DNA of 64,000 nucleotides from contig JAIOPC010000014.1 in the NCBI GenBank assembly GCA_021414085.1, forward strand, positions 248,001-312,000, in the 5' to 3' direction. The notes under the pieces were generated by a model. It did not search any database and was not told the origin of the DNA. It worked only from the letters and a program-made list of their open reading frames with translations. A program made the translations under genes and the position numbers. Shown one piece after another: positions 53,283 through 63,689 of the stretch (positions are counted from its first letter, which is position 1; each line of letters begins with the position of its first letter). The stretch is from Actinomycetes bacterium. GTDB lineage: Bacteria > Actinomycetota > Acidimicrobiia > Acidimicrobiales > Ilumatobacteraceae.

Positions 53283-53918
53283 TTAGGCCGGCGAGCCGAA
53301 TTGGCGGTCGCCCGCGTCGCCCAGGCCGGGCACGATGAACGCCGTCTCGTTCAGACGCTCGTCGAGCGACGCGGTATAGACCGCGAGATCGAGGTTCGCG
53401 GTGCGCAGCATTTCGATACCTTCTGGTGCTGCCAGCACGCACACGACGATGATGGTGCCGGTTGCGCCACGCTCGACCAGTAGCTGACACGTGTGGGCCA
53501 GCGAACCACCAGTGGCGAGCATCGGATCGAGGACGATGCATTGACGACCCGCCAGGCTTTCGGGCAGCTTGTTGACGTACGGCATTGGTTGATGTGTCGC
53601 TTCGTCGCGCGCGACGCCGATGAAGCCAACATCGGCGTTCGGAAGCAGCTCCTGCGCGGCGTGAAGAAAACCGAGCCCGGCGCGCAACACAGGAACCACA
53701 ACTGGTTGTGTCGTTAACTGGCGGCCGTCGGTCTCGGTGAGCGGAGTCTGTACGCGCACGGGATGTGTGGTCAGACCGCGTGTCGCCTCACCCATCAGCA
53801 AGATGCCGATGCGTTCGAGCTCCTGACGAAACATTGCGTTCGGGGTCGTCTTGTCACGAACGCGAGTCAGTGAATCAGCGATGAGTGGATGATCAACAAC
53901 GTGTAGTGCGACGGGCAT
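53283..53918 (-). CDS. upp: Uracil phosphoribosyltransferase
   Basis: 211 residues from ATG at 53918. Makes UMP from uracil and PRPP. Marks: HVVDHPLIADSLTRVRDKTT, VVPVLRAGLGFLHA, PYVNKLPESLAGRQCIVLDP followed by LATGGSLAHT (the PRPP motif), and IVPGLGDAGDRQFG at the end. TAATCT lies 7 bases before the ATG. The frame is open 19 codons further upstream, which is not part of the protein. Transcribed toward and ending near pmmB. Not coupled to add: 28 bases separate add's stop from this start. Confidence 0.95.
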   Translation of the reverse strand: MPVALHVVDHPLIADSLTRVRDKTTPNAMFRQELERIGILLMGEATRGLTTHPVRVQTPLTETDGRQLTTQPVVVPVLRAGLGFLHAAQELLPNADVGFIGVARDEATHQPMPYVNKLPESLAGRQCIVLDPMLATGGSLAHTCQLLVERGATGTIIVVCVLAAPEGIEMLRTANLDLAVYTASLDERLNETAFIVPGLGDAGDRQFGSPA

Positions 53919-53925
53919 GCCGTTG

Positions 53926-53931
53926 AGATTA
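53926..53931 (-). promoter_or_regulatory. -10 box for upp
   Basis: TAATCT on the minus strand, 7 bases before the ATG at 53918. It sits in the 28-base gap after add, giving upp its own promoter. Confidence 0.45.
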
Positions 53932-53946
53932 GACGCTGCCGTGAGA

Positions 53947-55005
53947 TCAGAGCGCAGCCGCGCGAGCGGCGGCATACCGCGGCTTGATCAGACCGTTGAT
54001 CAACTTCAAGCGCTCCGGGAAGGGAGCGAACGCACTCTTCATCGCGTTGATCGTGATCCACTCGAAATCGTCGATTCCCCATCCGAACGCATCGCGCAGC
54101 TCTTCCATTTCGAAGGTCATCGAAGTTGCGCTCATCAGACGGTTGTCGGTGTTCAGCGTGACGCGAAAGCGCAGGCGCCGCAGCATGCCGATGGGGTGCT
54201 CGGCGACGCTGGCGCATACCCCGGTGCCCACATTGCTCGTCGGGCACAATTCGAGAGGGATACGCCGGTCGCGGATGAACGCCGCCAGCCGGCCCAGCTG
54301 TTCCTCGCCTGCTGGGCCCTTGATGTCGTCGACGATGCGCACCCCGTGCCCAAGCCGCTCGGCACCGCAAAACTGCACGGCCTCCCAGATGCTCGGGAGA
54401 CCGAACGCTTCGCCAGCGTGAATGGTGGTGTGAAAGTTCTCGCGCTGCACGTACTGGAACGCGTCGAGATGGCGAGTGGGCGGATAACCCTCCTCAGCGC
54501 CGGCGATGTCGAAACCGACGCAACCTGCATCGCGCCAACGCACGGCCAATTCGGCGATCTCGTGACTGCGTGCTGCGGTGCGCATCGCCGAACAGATGAG
54601 ATAGATCGTCAGATCAGTTCCGGCGGCGCCGCGGCGGAAGCCATCGAGAATCGCTTCCACGATCTCATCGAGCGTCAGTCCCTTTTCGGTGCACAACTCG
54701 GGAGCCATGCGCACCTCGGCGTAGATGACTCCGTCGGCGGCCAAGTCGACAGCGCACTCGTAACTGACGCGCTCGATTGCATCGCGATCCTGCATCACGC
54801 CGACCGTGTGCGCGAACGTCTCCAGATACAACACGAGGTCGTTGCGCTTGGCGCCGCGGTTGAACCAGGAGGCGAGTTCCGCCACGTCGTATGACGGGAG
54901 GTTCTTGTAGCCGTACTCCTGTGCAAGCTCGATGACACTGGCGGGTCGCAGGCCGCCGTCGAGGTGATCGTGCAACAGCGCCTTCGGAAGTTCTTTGATG
55001 TTCAT
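53947..55005 (-). CDS. add: Adenosine deaminase
   Basis: 352 residues from ATG at 55005, overlapping the phyH stop by 4 bases. Deaminates adenosine to inosine. Zinc-site and catalytic motifs: [12 protein letters not shown] (H-x-H), [22 protein letters not shown], and [12 protein letters not shown] followed by [11 protein letters not shown]. Length and order are normal. Works with Upp, the PfkB-type kinase and PmmB in nucleoside salvage fed by the importer at 56914-62103. Cotranscription with a phytanoyl-CoA-dioxygenase-type gene is unexplained. Confidence 0.95.
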   Translation of the reverse strand: MNIKELPKALLHDHLDGGLRPASVIELAQEYGYKNLPSYDVAELASWFNRGAKRNDLVLYLETFAHTVGVMQDRDAIERVSYECAVDLAADGVIYAEVRMAPELCTEKGLTLDEIVEAILDGFRRGAAGTDLTIYLICSAMRTAARSHEIAELAVRWRDAGCVGFDIAGAEEGYPPTRHLDAFQYVQRENFHTTIHAGEAFGLPSIWEAVQFCGAERLGHGVRIVDDIKGPAGEEQLGRLAAFIRDRRIPLELCPTSNVGTGVCASVAEHPIGMLRRLRFRVTLNTDNRLMSATSMTFEMEELRDAFGWGIDDFEWITINAMKSAFAPFPERLKLINGLIKPRYAAARAAAL

Positions 55006-55865
55006 GCTGCAAGTGCCCGCAATGGCATGTTCGCCGGTCGTTGCAGCCAATTCCACGACGGATACTCAGCCGCTGCCGAAATGCAATGCACGCTGTACGC
55101 ATGGCGGCTCTTCGGTGAACGGTTGACGTCGCTCCAGTGTGGCAACAACCCGTGCAGCACGACGAGTGTTCCGGCCGGGACCTCGAGAGGTACCAACTCG
55201 CTCGGCGACGGCAGCGGAGTCGGGTCGAGCTCCGCGAACAGGGTGCCTGCCTCGTCGCTTTGCGCGGCACGCTTGAACAGTTTGCGCAGCGCAGTGTTGT
55301 GCCCACCCGGTGCGGCCCACAAGCAGCCGTTATCGAGGGTCGCGTCTTCGATGGCGAACCAGAAACCTGTCACCGTGATCGGGTCGGTGTAAAGGAACGT
55401 GGCGTCTTGATGGCAGCCGACCTCGCCGCCGATGTGAGGCTGCTTGAAGATGTACATGCTCTGCAGTGCGAGCGCATCGGCCAAGCCGATGTCGGCGGCG
55501 ACGCTGGCGAGTTCGGGCGTGTACGTGAAGCGTTCGAACTCGGGATGCAGGTCGTGCATTGCATGGCCGATCTTGTTGATGCTCAGCGCTTTCTCCGTCC
55601 GAAGCTTGCCGTCCTGGCCAAAGGCGTCAGCCTCGAAGAAGCACGACACCCCACCGCCCGATTGCAGGAACTCGCGGTCGCTCACCCGTGTCTGCTCGTC
55701 GGTGCGAAACACACTCGGTCGCGTGGGTGGCCGAAACTTGTCGACGATCTCCTCAGCCGCCGCTTTCAGCGCGGCGCAGGATTCCTTGCTGGCGAAGTCT
55801 TCAACGACCAAGTAACCATCACGATGAAACGTGGCGACTTGCTGGTCGTCGAGAACGCTGCCCAT
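55002..55865 (-). CDS. Phytanoyl-CoA dioxygenase (PhyH) family protein
   Basis: 287 residues from ATG at 55865. Fe(II)/2-oxoglutarate oxygenase fold: [20 protein letters not shown] at the N-terminus, the H-x-D iron ligands in [14 protein letters not shown], and the distal histidine region [20 protein letters not shown] with the arginine that would bind 2-oxoglutarate. Members hydroxylate fatty acyl-CoAs, osmolytes or natural products, so the substrate is not predictable. A TACGCT box is 6 bases upstream. The stop overlaps add, and it diverges from queF across 47 bases. Confidence 0.88.
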   Translation of the reverse strand: MGSVLDDQQVATFHRDGYLVVEDFASKESCAALKAAAEEIVDKFRPPTRPSVFRTDEQTRVSDREFLQSGGGVSCFFEADAFGQDGKLRTEKALSINKIGHAMHDLHPEFERFTYTPELASVAADIGLADALALQSMYIFKQPHIGGEVGCHQDATFLYTDPITVTGFWFAIEDATLDNGCLWAAPGGHNTALRKLFKRAAQSDEAGTLFAELDPTPLPSPSELVPLEVPAGTLVVLHGLLPHWSDVNRSPKSRHAYSVHCISAAAEYPSWNWLQRPANMPLRALAA

Positions 55866-55871
55866 TCACAC

Positions 55872-55877
55872 AGCGTA
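55872..55877 (-). promoter_or_regulatory. -10 box for phyH-add transcript
   Basis: TACGCT on the minus strand, 6 bases before the ATG at 55865. Confidence 0.4.
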
Positions 55878-55898
55878 GGCGCCGTGGGTATCAACCCA

Positions 55899-55904
55899 TA
55901 ACCT
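55899..55904 (+). promoter_or_regulatory. -10 box for queF
   Basis: TAACCT, 8 bases before the ATG at 55913. It supports this start over the frame that stays open upstream to 55688. Confidence 0.42.
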
Positions 55905-55912
55905 GTGAGTCC

Positions 55913-56305
55913 ATGACATCGGAGCCGTCGACCGAGCACCTGACAATCCTCGGAAGCACGGTGCGCCACGCAGTGGAGCACGTGGAGGTGTTCGCGGCGC
56001 CGGCCAATGTGACCCAGGTCCGGTTCACCAACGACGAACTGAACTCGATGTGCCCGGTCACCGAGCAGCCCGATCTTTCCACCGTGGTGATCGAGTACGT
56101 GCCCGATCAATGGTGCATTGAGTCGAAGAGCCTGAAGCTGTACCTGTGGGGTTTCCGCAACCGCGCCGTGTTCGCGGAAGCGTTGGCGGCAGAGATCGCC
56201 GGTGAAGTCATGCTCTCCGCCAAGCCAAAGCACGTGCGGGTCACCCTGACGCAACGCCCACGCGGCGGAATAGAAGTGCAAGCAATCGCCGAGCTGAGTA
56301 GTTAA
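55913..56305 (+). CDS. queF: NADPH-dependent 7-cyano-7-deazaguanine reductase
   Basis: 130 residues, the short unimodular QueF type. Reduces preQ0 to preQ1 in queuosine synthesis. The thioimide-forming cysteine is C47 in LNSMCPVTEQPD, with the catalytic Asp at 54, and the NADPH-binding ESKSLKLYLWGFRNR is intact. No queC, queD, queE, tgt or queA gene and no preQ1 riboswitch is seen in the window; the partners must lie elsewhere or preQ0 must be imported. Ends with a 4-base overlap with the convergent DUF4262 gene. Confidence 0.94.
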   Translation: MTSEPSTEHLTILGSTVRHAVEHVEVFAAPANVTQVRFTNDELNSMCPVTEQPDLSTVVIEYVPDQWCIESKSLKLYLWGFRNRAVFAEALAAEIAGEVMLSAKPKHVRVTLTQRPRGGIEVQAIAELSS

Positions 56306-56874
56306 CGCCCCCGGGCTGAGCGGCGACGATCCGCCCGAGATGCCTTTCGCGGATAGTCCACCGGATTGTCGGCTAACACCGGCTGCAACTCGCGGATTGC
56401 TGGGTCGCACGCTGGATCATCGGGAAAGCGGCCAGCCGCATCGGCCCACACCAGTTGCGTTACGTACGGGAGAGTCAGTGCTTTGCGGCCGGGACCGTAG
56501 TGCTGCACCCAAAGCGCCATCCGCGAGGGGTCGGTTGCCAACCAGTCGCCCGGAACCTCGACCAACTTGATTCGCACCGAATCAAGTTCGTACTCGACGC
56601 CGGATTCGAGCGGATTGCCGAACCGCGCCCGCTCGTACGCCCGAGTCATCACGCTGTGTGCCGCTTCGGGCGGCAAGCCCATCACCACTAGCTCGGGATG
56701 TTGCAGCTCGCTGAGCCCAATCGTGTAACACCACGGCTGGGGCTCGGGCGTGCAACAGCACCCGGGCACGGCACAGCGGCCAGAGCCCACCGACACGACG
56801 AAGAATCCACGGCGAGCGATACCGCTCGCAATCTGCAGCATGAGCTGCCCATTGTTTGTTGTCTGCGTTGTCAT
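56302..56874 (-). CDS. DUF4262 protein
   Basis: 190 residues. WCYTIGLSELQHPELVVMGL followed by HSVMTRAYERARFGN matches DUF4262, a small family of unknown function. A Cys-rich insert, CAVPGCCCTPEPQPWC, precedes it near the N-terminus and could bind metal; I cannot say whether that insert is standard in the family. The C-terminus is basic (SRADRRRSARGR). GAGGGA sits just before the ATG, closer than usual for a ribosome binding site. Confidence 0.8.
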   Translation of the reverse strand: MTTQTTNNGQLMLQIASGIARRGFFVVSVGSGRCAVPGCCCTPEPQPWCYTIGLSELQHPELVVMGLPPEAAHSVMTRAYERARFGNPLESGVEYELDSVRIKLVEVPGDWLATDPSRMALWVQHYGPGRKALTLPYVTQLVWADAAGRFPDDPACDPAIRELQPVLADNPVDYPRKASRADRRRSARGR

Positions 56875-56913
56875 TCCCTCACCATGCGGCAGGGGTCTGA
56901 CATTGTTCGAGCG

Positions 56914-58239
56914 TTAGTGGCCTTCGCCGGGTCGGTACTTCACGCCCGCTTGCGCTGGTGGGCGCAACCGCTTGCTTGCTGTTGCCAGAACAACCAACGT
57001 GGCGACGTACGGCACCGACTGGGTCAGCGACTCAGGAACTTCTTTCACCGTCAGATAGGCGGTGAAGAACAAGGCGCCCGTCACAAATGCGGTGATGACC
57101 GTGATGGTCCGTTTGCGCACGAGCGAGACAATGACCATCAGTCCCGCGACCAGCGTGACGAACAAGAACAGCGCTGGCAGGCTGGAGCTGGCAACAAGCT
57201 TGACGCCGTCGGAGTAACCGAACACAGCCGCGCCGCCGGCGATGCCTAGTGGGCGCCAGTTGCCGAAGATCATCGCCGCCATACCGATGAAGCCGCGACC
57301 ACCGGTTTGACCCTGGCGGTAGTACGACGAGGCAACGATCGCCAGCGTGGCTCCGCCGAAACCGGCGAGCGCCCCGCTGATCAGCAAGCCGGCATAGCGC
57401 AGCGGGATGACCTTGACACCGAGACTCTCGGCAGCCGACGGCGCTTCGCCCGACGAACGCAGACGCAGACCGAAACGCGTGCGCCACATGATCCAGAACG
57501 TCAGCGGCACCATCAGCACCGCGAGGACTGTCAGCCACGACAGATTGACGGTGAGGCCCTTGCCGATGCCGCCGATATCGCCGACGAGGAACCAACGCTT
57601 CTTCTCCAGCCAGCCAAAGAAGTCCGGCGACTTCCAGCCGAACAAATCGCCACCAGCGAGGAACGGCGTGTCGAACTTCGGAATTCCCGACTTCTGCTGA
57701 GGCGACTGGCTGACGCCGCCACCTTGCTCGCCAACGAAGATCAGGTCGCTGAGGTAGCGCGCGCCGAAGAAGCCGAAAATGTTCAGCACGACACCGGAGA
57801 TGACTTGATCGACGTTGAAGCGCACGGTTGCAACTGCGTGGATGAGACCACCCAACATGCCGCCGAGGATGCCTAGGCCCAAGCCGACCCACGCTCCCCA
57901 CTTCCAGGCACCGAAGCCAGCGCCCCAAGTGCCGAGGATCATCATTCCCTCGATGCCGATGTTGAGCACGCCGCATCGTTCTGCCCACAGGGCGGCGAGA
58001 CCGGCGAGCATGATCGGCACCGTGAGCCGCAGCGCGGTTCCGATCGTGCCCGAGCTGGTGAGCGGGTGCTCGCCAGTCCACAGACGGGTGATGCTCATCA
58101 GCGCTAGCAAGATGCCGCCGACGGTGAGAATCGTGTTGCGGCGCACGGCAAGGAAACGGCCGAGGCTCGTGGTGGTGATGGGCCGGCGTTCGCCGATTGG
58201 TGCCATCGTGGGTGCTGAACTTGGGGTGACGGTGCTCAT
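56914..58239 (-). CDS. Nucleoside ABC transporter permease, second subunit
   Basis: 441 residues from ATG at 58239, overlapping the first permease by 4 bases. BPD_transp_2 fold as in YufQ/NupQ: RCGVLNIGIEGMMILGTWG, an intracellular-loop region FRSSGEAPSAAESLGVKV (reading RLRSSGEAPSAAESLGV) and GGRGFIGMAAMIFGNWRPLG. About nine membrane segments. Last gene of the importer operon bmp-ATPase-permease-permease. Longer than the typical 300-residue subunit because of a loop near residues 170-230 containing Gly/Phe/Trp-rich sequence. Confidence 0.92.
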   Translation of the reverse strand: MSTVTPSSAPTMAPIGERRPITTTSLGRFLAVRRNTILTVGGILLALMSITRLWTGEHPLTSSGTIGTALRLTVPIMLAGLAALWAERCGVLNIGIEGMMILGTWGAGFGAWKWGAWVGLGLGILGGMLGGLIHAVATVRFNVDQVISGVVLNIFGFFGARYLSDLIFVGEQGGGVSQSPQQKSGIPKFDTPFLAGGDLFGWKSPDFFGWLEKKRWFLVGDIGGIGKGLTVNLSWLTVLAVLMVPLTFWIMWRTRFGLRLRSSGEAPSAAESLGVKVIPLRYAGLLISGALAGFGGATLAIVASSYYRQGQTGGRGFIGMAAMIFGNWRPLGIAGGAAVFGYSDGVKLVASSSLPALFLFVTLVAGLMVIVSLVRKRTITVITAFVTGALFFTAYLTVKEVPESLTQSVPYVATLVVLATASKRLRPPAQAGVKYRPGEGH

Positions 58240-59425
58240 GCCGAAGCTCCTTCTACCTGAACGCCGGATACCTGAACACCGGACTCGACGAGCCGGGCAG
58301 CAGTTCGTTCAGACGTTCGCTTGTTCAGCCACCGGATAGTGGCCTCGTTAACGATCACGACCGTGAACACGATTACCGCCTGGATCACCTTGACGATCGA
58401 GCTGGGAATCTCGGCCAACTGCAACTGCGCCGACGTTGAATCGAGGAAGCCGAACAACAACGCGGCCGTGATGATGCCGATTGGGTGATGGCGACCCAAG
58501 AGGGCGACGGTGATGCCCGCGAAACCGAGCTGGGTGGGTGTGGCGTTCGGCCCGTAGCCGTACACCTCGCCGAGGATGTTCTGCATCGCGACCAAACCGG
58601 CGATGCCACCCGAGATGAGCATCGCGATCACGATCATGCGATTCGCGCCGATGCCAGCGGTACGTGCCGCACCGGCGTTGAGACCCGACGCGCGCAGTCG
58701 GAACCCGAAGCGGCTCTTGAAGACCAAAACCCAGTAAAGGAAGACCACGAACAAGGCGACGATGAACATTCCGCCCAACCGATCCTTGACGATGTCGGGC
58801 ATGCGGCCGCTCACGGGCAGCGCCTTGGTCTTGATGTTGAGCTCAAGCGAGTTGTCGCGGAACCAGTTCTCGAAGAGCCACTGAATCACAGAGAGCGCGA
58901 TGTAGTTCAGCATGATGGTGGAGATGACCTCATGGACGCCGCGTGTGACTTTCAGGATTGCAGCGATGCTCGCCCAGACGGCACCCGAGATGATGGCGAG
59001 CAGCAGTATGACCGTCACGTGCAGAACGGCTGGCAGGCTGAGCTGGGTGCCGATAGCGGAAGCCATCAACGCGGCGAACAGGTACTGACCTTCAACACCG
59101 ATGTTGAACAGGTTCATTTTGAAGCCGACCGCGACGGCAGTCGCCGACAGCATCAGCGGTGTTGCGCGCTTCATCATTTCCAAGAGTTGGTTGCTCTTGG
59201 TGCCGGTCTTGAGGATCTCGGTGTAGGCGGCCCACGGGTCCTTGCCGGTGATGGCCAGCAAGATGGCGCAAATACCCAACGCGATGAGAACCGCCGCAAG
59301 CGAGCTGGCAAGCGTGAACAGGCCAGTGGTCAGACCGCCCGCCTGACTCTTGGTGGTGATCTTCTTGACCAGTCCGGCGAACCCGGTTGCGACTGGCGGG
59401 GTAGTGGTGTCCTTTGTTTGCTCGT

Positions 59426-59429
<4 letters not shown>
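58236..59429 (-). CDS. Nucleoside ABC transporter permease, first subunit
   Basis: 397 residues from GTG at 59429, overlapping the ATPase stop by 4 bases. BPD_transp_2 fold of the YufP/NupP type: ATPLMLSATAVAVGFKMNLF followed by NIGVEGQYLFAALMA, THE-loop RLRASGLNAGAARTAGIG, and GFAGITVALLGRHHPIGIIT. About ten membrane segments. Pairs with the 56914 permease to import nucleosides, using the BMP lipoprotein as receptor. Confidence 0.92.
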
Positions 59430-60958
<1,529 letters not shown>

Positions 60959-60996
60959 TCCAGTCCCCCTGAATGATTCGGTGCACCGTTTATAGC

Positions 60997-61028
60997 AGAG
61001 TGCCCGGGGGCGAACCCCCGGGCACTCT
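60997..61028. other. Strong 14-pair hairpin between receptor and ATPase genes
   Basis: AGAGTGCCCGGGGG, loop CGAA, CCCCCGGGCACTCT on the plus strand. All 14 pairs are Watson-Crick. On the transcribed minus strand it is not followed by a T-run (TGCTATAAACGG), so it is more likely a partial terminator or a 3' stabiliser that raises receptor over transporter expression than a full stop. On the plus strand TTT follows, but no plus-strand gene ends here. Confidence 0.85.
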
Positions 61029-61065
61029 TTCACTGCTTCTTCAGTTCAATCAAACGCGAACGAAA

Positions 61066-62103
61066 TCAGGGTGCGGTTGGCACCACGATGTCGCCAGCGA
61101 CGATTTGTGCCTTGAGGTCGTCGAGCTGCGTAACGAACTCGTCGAGGTATCCACCGGAGGTGGAGTAGCCGACGCCGTCAACGCTGAGGTCGAACACCTT
61201 GAAGCCACCGGTGAGGTCGCCATCCTGGATGGCCTTGGCGGTCTGGAACACAGCCACGTCGACGCGCTTGAGCATCGAGGTGAGGATGTGTGCCTGCTGC
61301 TCCGGAGTAGCGGTCAGGTACTGATCGCTGTCCACGCCGATGGCCCACTTGTCGGCCTCGACGGCTGCGTCGATGGTGCCGGCACCCGAACCGCCAGCGG
61401 CGGTGTAGATGACCTCAACACCGTCGGCGTACCAACCGAGGGCGATTTCCTTGGCCTTGTCGGGCGAGCCCCACGCAGCGTTGTCGCCAGCAGCGCCGAG
61501 GTACTGGACCTCAACGGTGATGTCGGGGTTGATCTGCTTGGCACCAGCGGTGTAACCGGCCTCGAACTTCTTGATGAGGTCGATCTCCTGGCCACCAATG
61601 AAACCGATGTGATCGCAACCGCACGCGAGCGCAGCAGCGGCACCGACCAGGAACGAGCCCTGCTCTTCAGCGAAGCTGAGGGTCTTCACGTTCGGAAGAT
61701 CGAGGTAACCGTCGACCCAGCCGTAGATGGTGTCGGGGTTGGCAGCTGAAACAACTGAGATCGCGTCGCCGAAGGCGAAGCCCACTGCGATGACCGGGTT
61801 GTTACCGGCGGCGGTGAGGGCCTCGAGGTTCGGCTGACGGTCGTCTTCGACCGTTGCCTCAAGCTCTTGCTTGGTGGCGCCAAGATCGCAGACGGCCTGA
61901 TCGGCGCCGCGGCCAGCGGAGTCGTTGAAGGTACCGTCGCCACGGCCACCCGTGTCGAAGGCAACGCCGAGCTTGAGTTCGCCAGTTTCGACGCAGCTTG
62001 ATGTCGTGTCGGTGCTCTTCTTCTCGTCGTCACCGCATGCGGTGGCTACGAGACCGAAGGTTGCAACGATGGCCATCGCTGCGAAGCGCTTGGTATTGCG
62101 CAT
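61066..62103 (-). CDS. BMP-family lipoprotein, nucleoside receptor
   Basis: 345 residues from ATG at 62103, with GGGGGAG upstream. Lipoprotein signal FAAMAIVATFGLVATAC. Type I periplasmic-binding fold of the BMP (Basic Membrane Protein) family: GVAFDTGGRGDGTFNDSAGR, ALACGCDHIGFIGGQEIDLI, VEVIYTAAGGSGAGTIDAAV and AIGVDSDQYL. Members such as TmpC/PnrA bind purine or pyrimidine nucleosides. First gene of the importer operon, followed by a hairpin and the ATPase gene. Nearby upp, add and PfkB-type genes agree with nucleosides as ligand. Confidence 0.95.
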   Translation of the reverse strand: MRNTKRFAAMAIVATFGLVATACGDDEKKSTDTTSSCVETGELKLGVAFDTGGRGDGTFNDSAGRGADQAVCDLGATKQELEATVEDDRQPNLEALTAAGNNPVIAVGFAFGDAISVVSAANPDTIYGWVDGYLDLPNVKTLSFAEEQGSFLVGAAAALACGCDHIGFIGGQEIDLIKKFEAGYTAGAKQINPDITVEVQYLGAAGDNAAWGSPDKAKEIALGWYADGVEVIYTAAGGSGAGTIDAAVEADKWAIGVDSDQYLTATPEQQAHILTSMLKRVDVAVFQTAKAIQDGDLTGGFKVFDLSVDGVGYSTSGGYLDEFVTQLDDLKAQIVAGDIVVPTAP

Positions 62104-62200
62104 TTGTTCTCCCCCTTGGAGTGTTGGATTTGGGCGGATGGATATCCGTCCGGAAGTGTAACCCGCTGTGCTGGCCAAGGTTCCATCGCTTTCGCGGGAC

Positions 62201-62776
62201 CTAGCGGATATCGGCCAGCTTTACAAGGGTCGCCGCGATCCAGCCGCCTAGCGCACCGAGATGCTCGTCGAGTTGTTGGCTGGCGCCGTCGGCGAGAGCG
62301 TCTTCGGCCAGCTCGTACATGCCCTCGAAGGTGACCTCTACTGCGTGTTCGGGCGTGGCGGCGTCTTCAGAAGAACTTGCTTCCAGGGTGACACCCGCAC
62401 GCTCCAGCCGATCGTTGCCGATCAGCGGACTGGTCGGCTCGGTCAGCTGAAAGACGACAGCGGGGTCGGCGGCGGCGATGAGGTTCTGCACTCGGAACAC
62501 GATCTCGATCTCGATTGCAGGCAGACGATCGAGAATCTCGTCGACGTACCACTGGCGGTAGGCGGTCTGGCTCCACGATGGCCAATCGAAGGTGATGTGT
62601 GCAACGACGTGCGGCGGAAGCCCTTCGCCCGGCAAGCCGTACGTGGTTTCCCATGTGAGGTCGCCAAGCAGCACGTCGGATTGGAAGTGTTCCTCGAACG
62701 GCTGCCGCTCGAGAAAGGCTGCGTCGAACGCATCGCGCAGCGCGCTGATGGCGTCGATGAAGGCGTGGTCGAGCAT
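62201..62776 (-). CDS. Conserved-looking protein of unknown function
   Basis: 191 residues from ATG at 62776. Acidic, soluble and without signal peptide or membrane helix. Notable stretches are DLTWETTYGLPGEGLPPHVV, ITFDWPSWSQTAYRQWYVDE and AIEIEIVFRVQNLIAAADP; the first half is aromatic-rich and the last 40 residues look helical (YELAEDALADGASQQLDEHL). I do not recognise the family. It diverges from the crotonase gene with 46 bases between the starts. Confidence 0.65.
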   Translation of the reverse strand: MLDHAFIDAISALRDAFDAAFLERQPFEEHFQSDVLLGDLTWETTYGLPGEGLPPHVVAHITFDWPSWSQTAYRQWYVDEILDRLPAIEIEIVFRVQNLIAAADPAVVFQLTEPTSPLIGNDRLERAGVTLEASSSEDAATPEHAVEVTFEGMYELAEDALADGASQQLDEHLGALGGWIAATLVKLADIR

Positions 62777-62809
62777 GGGAATGTGACGGTAGTGGGTTTG
62801 TCGTCGGTT

Positions 62810-62815
62810 TAGAGT
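62810..62815 (+). promoter_or_regulatory. -10 box for crotonase gene
   Basis: TAGAGT, 7 bases before the ATG at 62823. The same hexamer and spacing occur before galU. Confidence 0.45.
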
Positions 62816-62822
62816 CGACCAC

Positions 62823-63575
62823 ATGTCGCTCGTACTCACCTCCATTGTCGACGGCGTTGCCACGTTGACGCTCAATAACCCCGCCGAACGCAACACGCTC
62901 ACGGCGCCGATGGTCGAGGGAATTCTCGAGGCAATGGATCGCATCGAGGCCGATTCGGCGGTCGGTGCGCTGGTTGTGACGGGCGCGGCGCCCGCCTTCT
63001 GTGCCGGAGCCAACCTGGGCAATTTGGCGGAGGCCACGAAGGAAAGCTTGGGTGTGATCTACGAAGGGTTCCTGCGTGTTGCTCGCAGCCCGCTTCCTAC
63101 GATCGCCGCGGTCAACGGTGCCGCGGTCGGCGCCGGCATGAACCTCGCGCTCGGATGCGATGTGCGCTTGGCAGCGAGGCGGGCGAAGTTTGATTCGCGC
63201 TTCTTGCAGATCGGAATCCATCCTGGCGGCGGGCACACGTGGATGCTGCGTCGCGCGGTTGGTCCGCAGGCCACGTTTGCGTCGGTTGTTTTTGGGGAAG
63301 TGATCGACAGTGCCGAAGCGGAACGAATCGGACTTGTCCATCGCTGCTACGACGACGACCAATTGATGGGTGCAGCGCAGGAAATGGCCGCCCGCGCAGC
63401 GGCCGCTCCGCGCGAGTTGTTGATTGAGATGAAGAAGACCATCCAAGACATGGCCGACGTGCGCACGCACCCGGCTGCGGTTGACCGCGAGCTGACCCCG
63501 CAGGTGTGGAGCACCCGCCAGCCGTGGTTCGCCGAACGACTCGCCGCGCTGCAGGCCAAGATCACCTCCCGGTAG
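62823..63575 (+). CDS. Enoyl-CoA hydratase/isomerase-family protein without the usual catalytic glutamates
   Basis: 250 residues, crotonase fold. ERNTLTAPMVEGILEAMDRI and FCAGANLGNL (oxyanion loop, residues 60-68) are typical, as is NGAAVGAGMNLALGCDVRLA. In rat mitochondrial enoyl-CoA hydratase two glutamates do the chemistry. Aligning on the G-x-x-P-G-x-G loop (IGIHPGGGHTWMLRRAVG), the positions equivalent to both are Phe and Ala here. It is therefore unlikely to be a standard hydratase. Isomerase, decarboxylase, thioesterase or hydrolase activities are possible for the fold. Probably leaderless. Confidence 0.85.
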   Translation: MSLVLTSIVDGVATLTLNNPAERNTLTAPMVEGILEAMDRIEADSAVGALVVTGAAPAFCAGANLGNLAEATKESLGVIYEGFLRVARSPLPTIAAVNGAAVGAGMNLALGCDVRLAARRAKFDSRFLQIGIHPGGGHTWMLRRAVGPQATFASVVFGEVIDSAEAERIGLVHRCYDDDQLMGAAQEMAARAAAAPRELLIEMKKTIQDMADVRTHPAAVDRELTPQVWSTRQPWFAERLAALQAKITSR

Positions 63576-63689
63576 AAACGCGCACAACTGTTACCGAAAG
63601 TCCCTACCGCGGTTTGCGCACGAGGCGTACCGTTCACCTCACATAGGCCGTCGCCCAGACGAGCCGTCTACCTGACTACGGAGGCATTA

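Noticed and set aside
60997-61028. A plus-strand rho-independent terminator
   Set aside because: TTT follows on the plus strand, but no plus-strand gene reads into it; the operon here runs on the minus strand.
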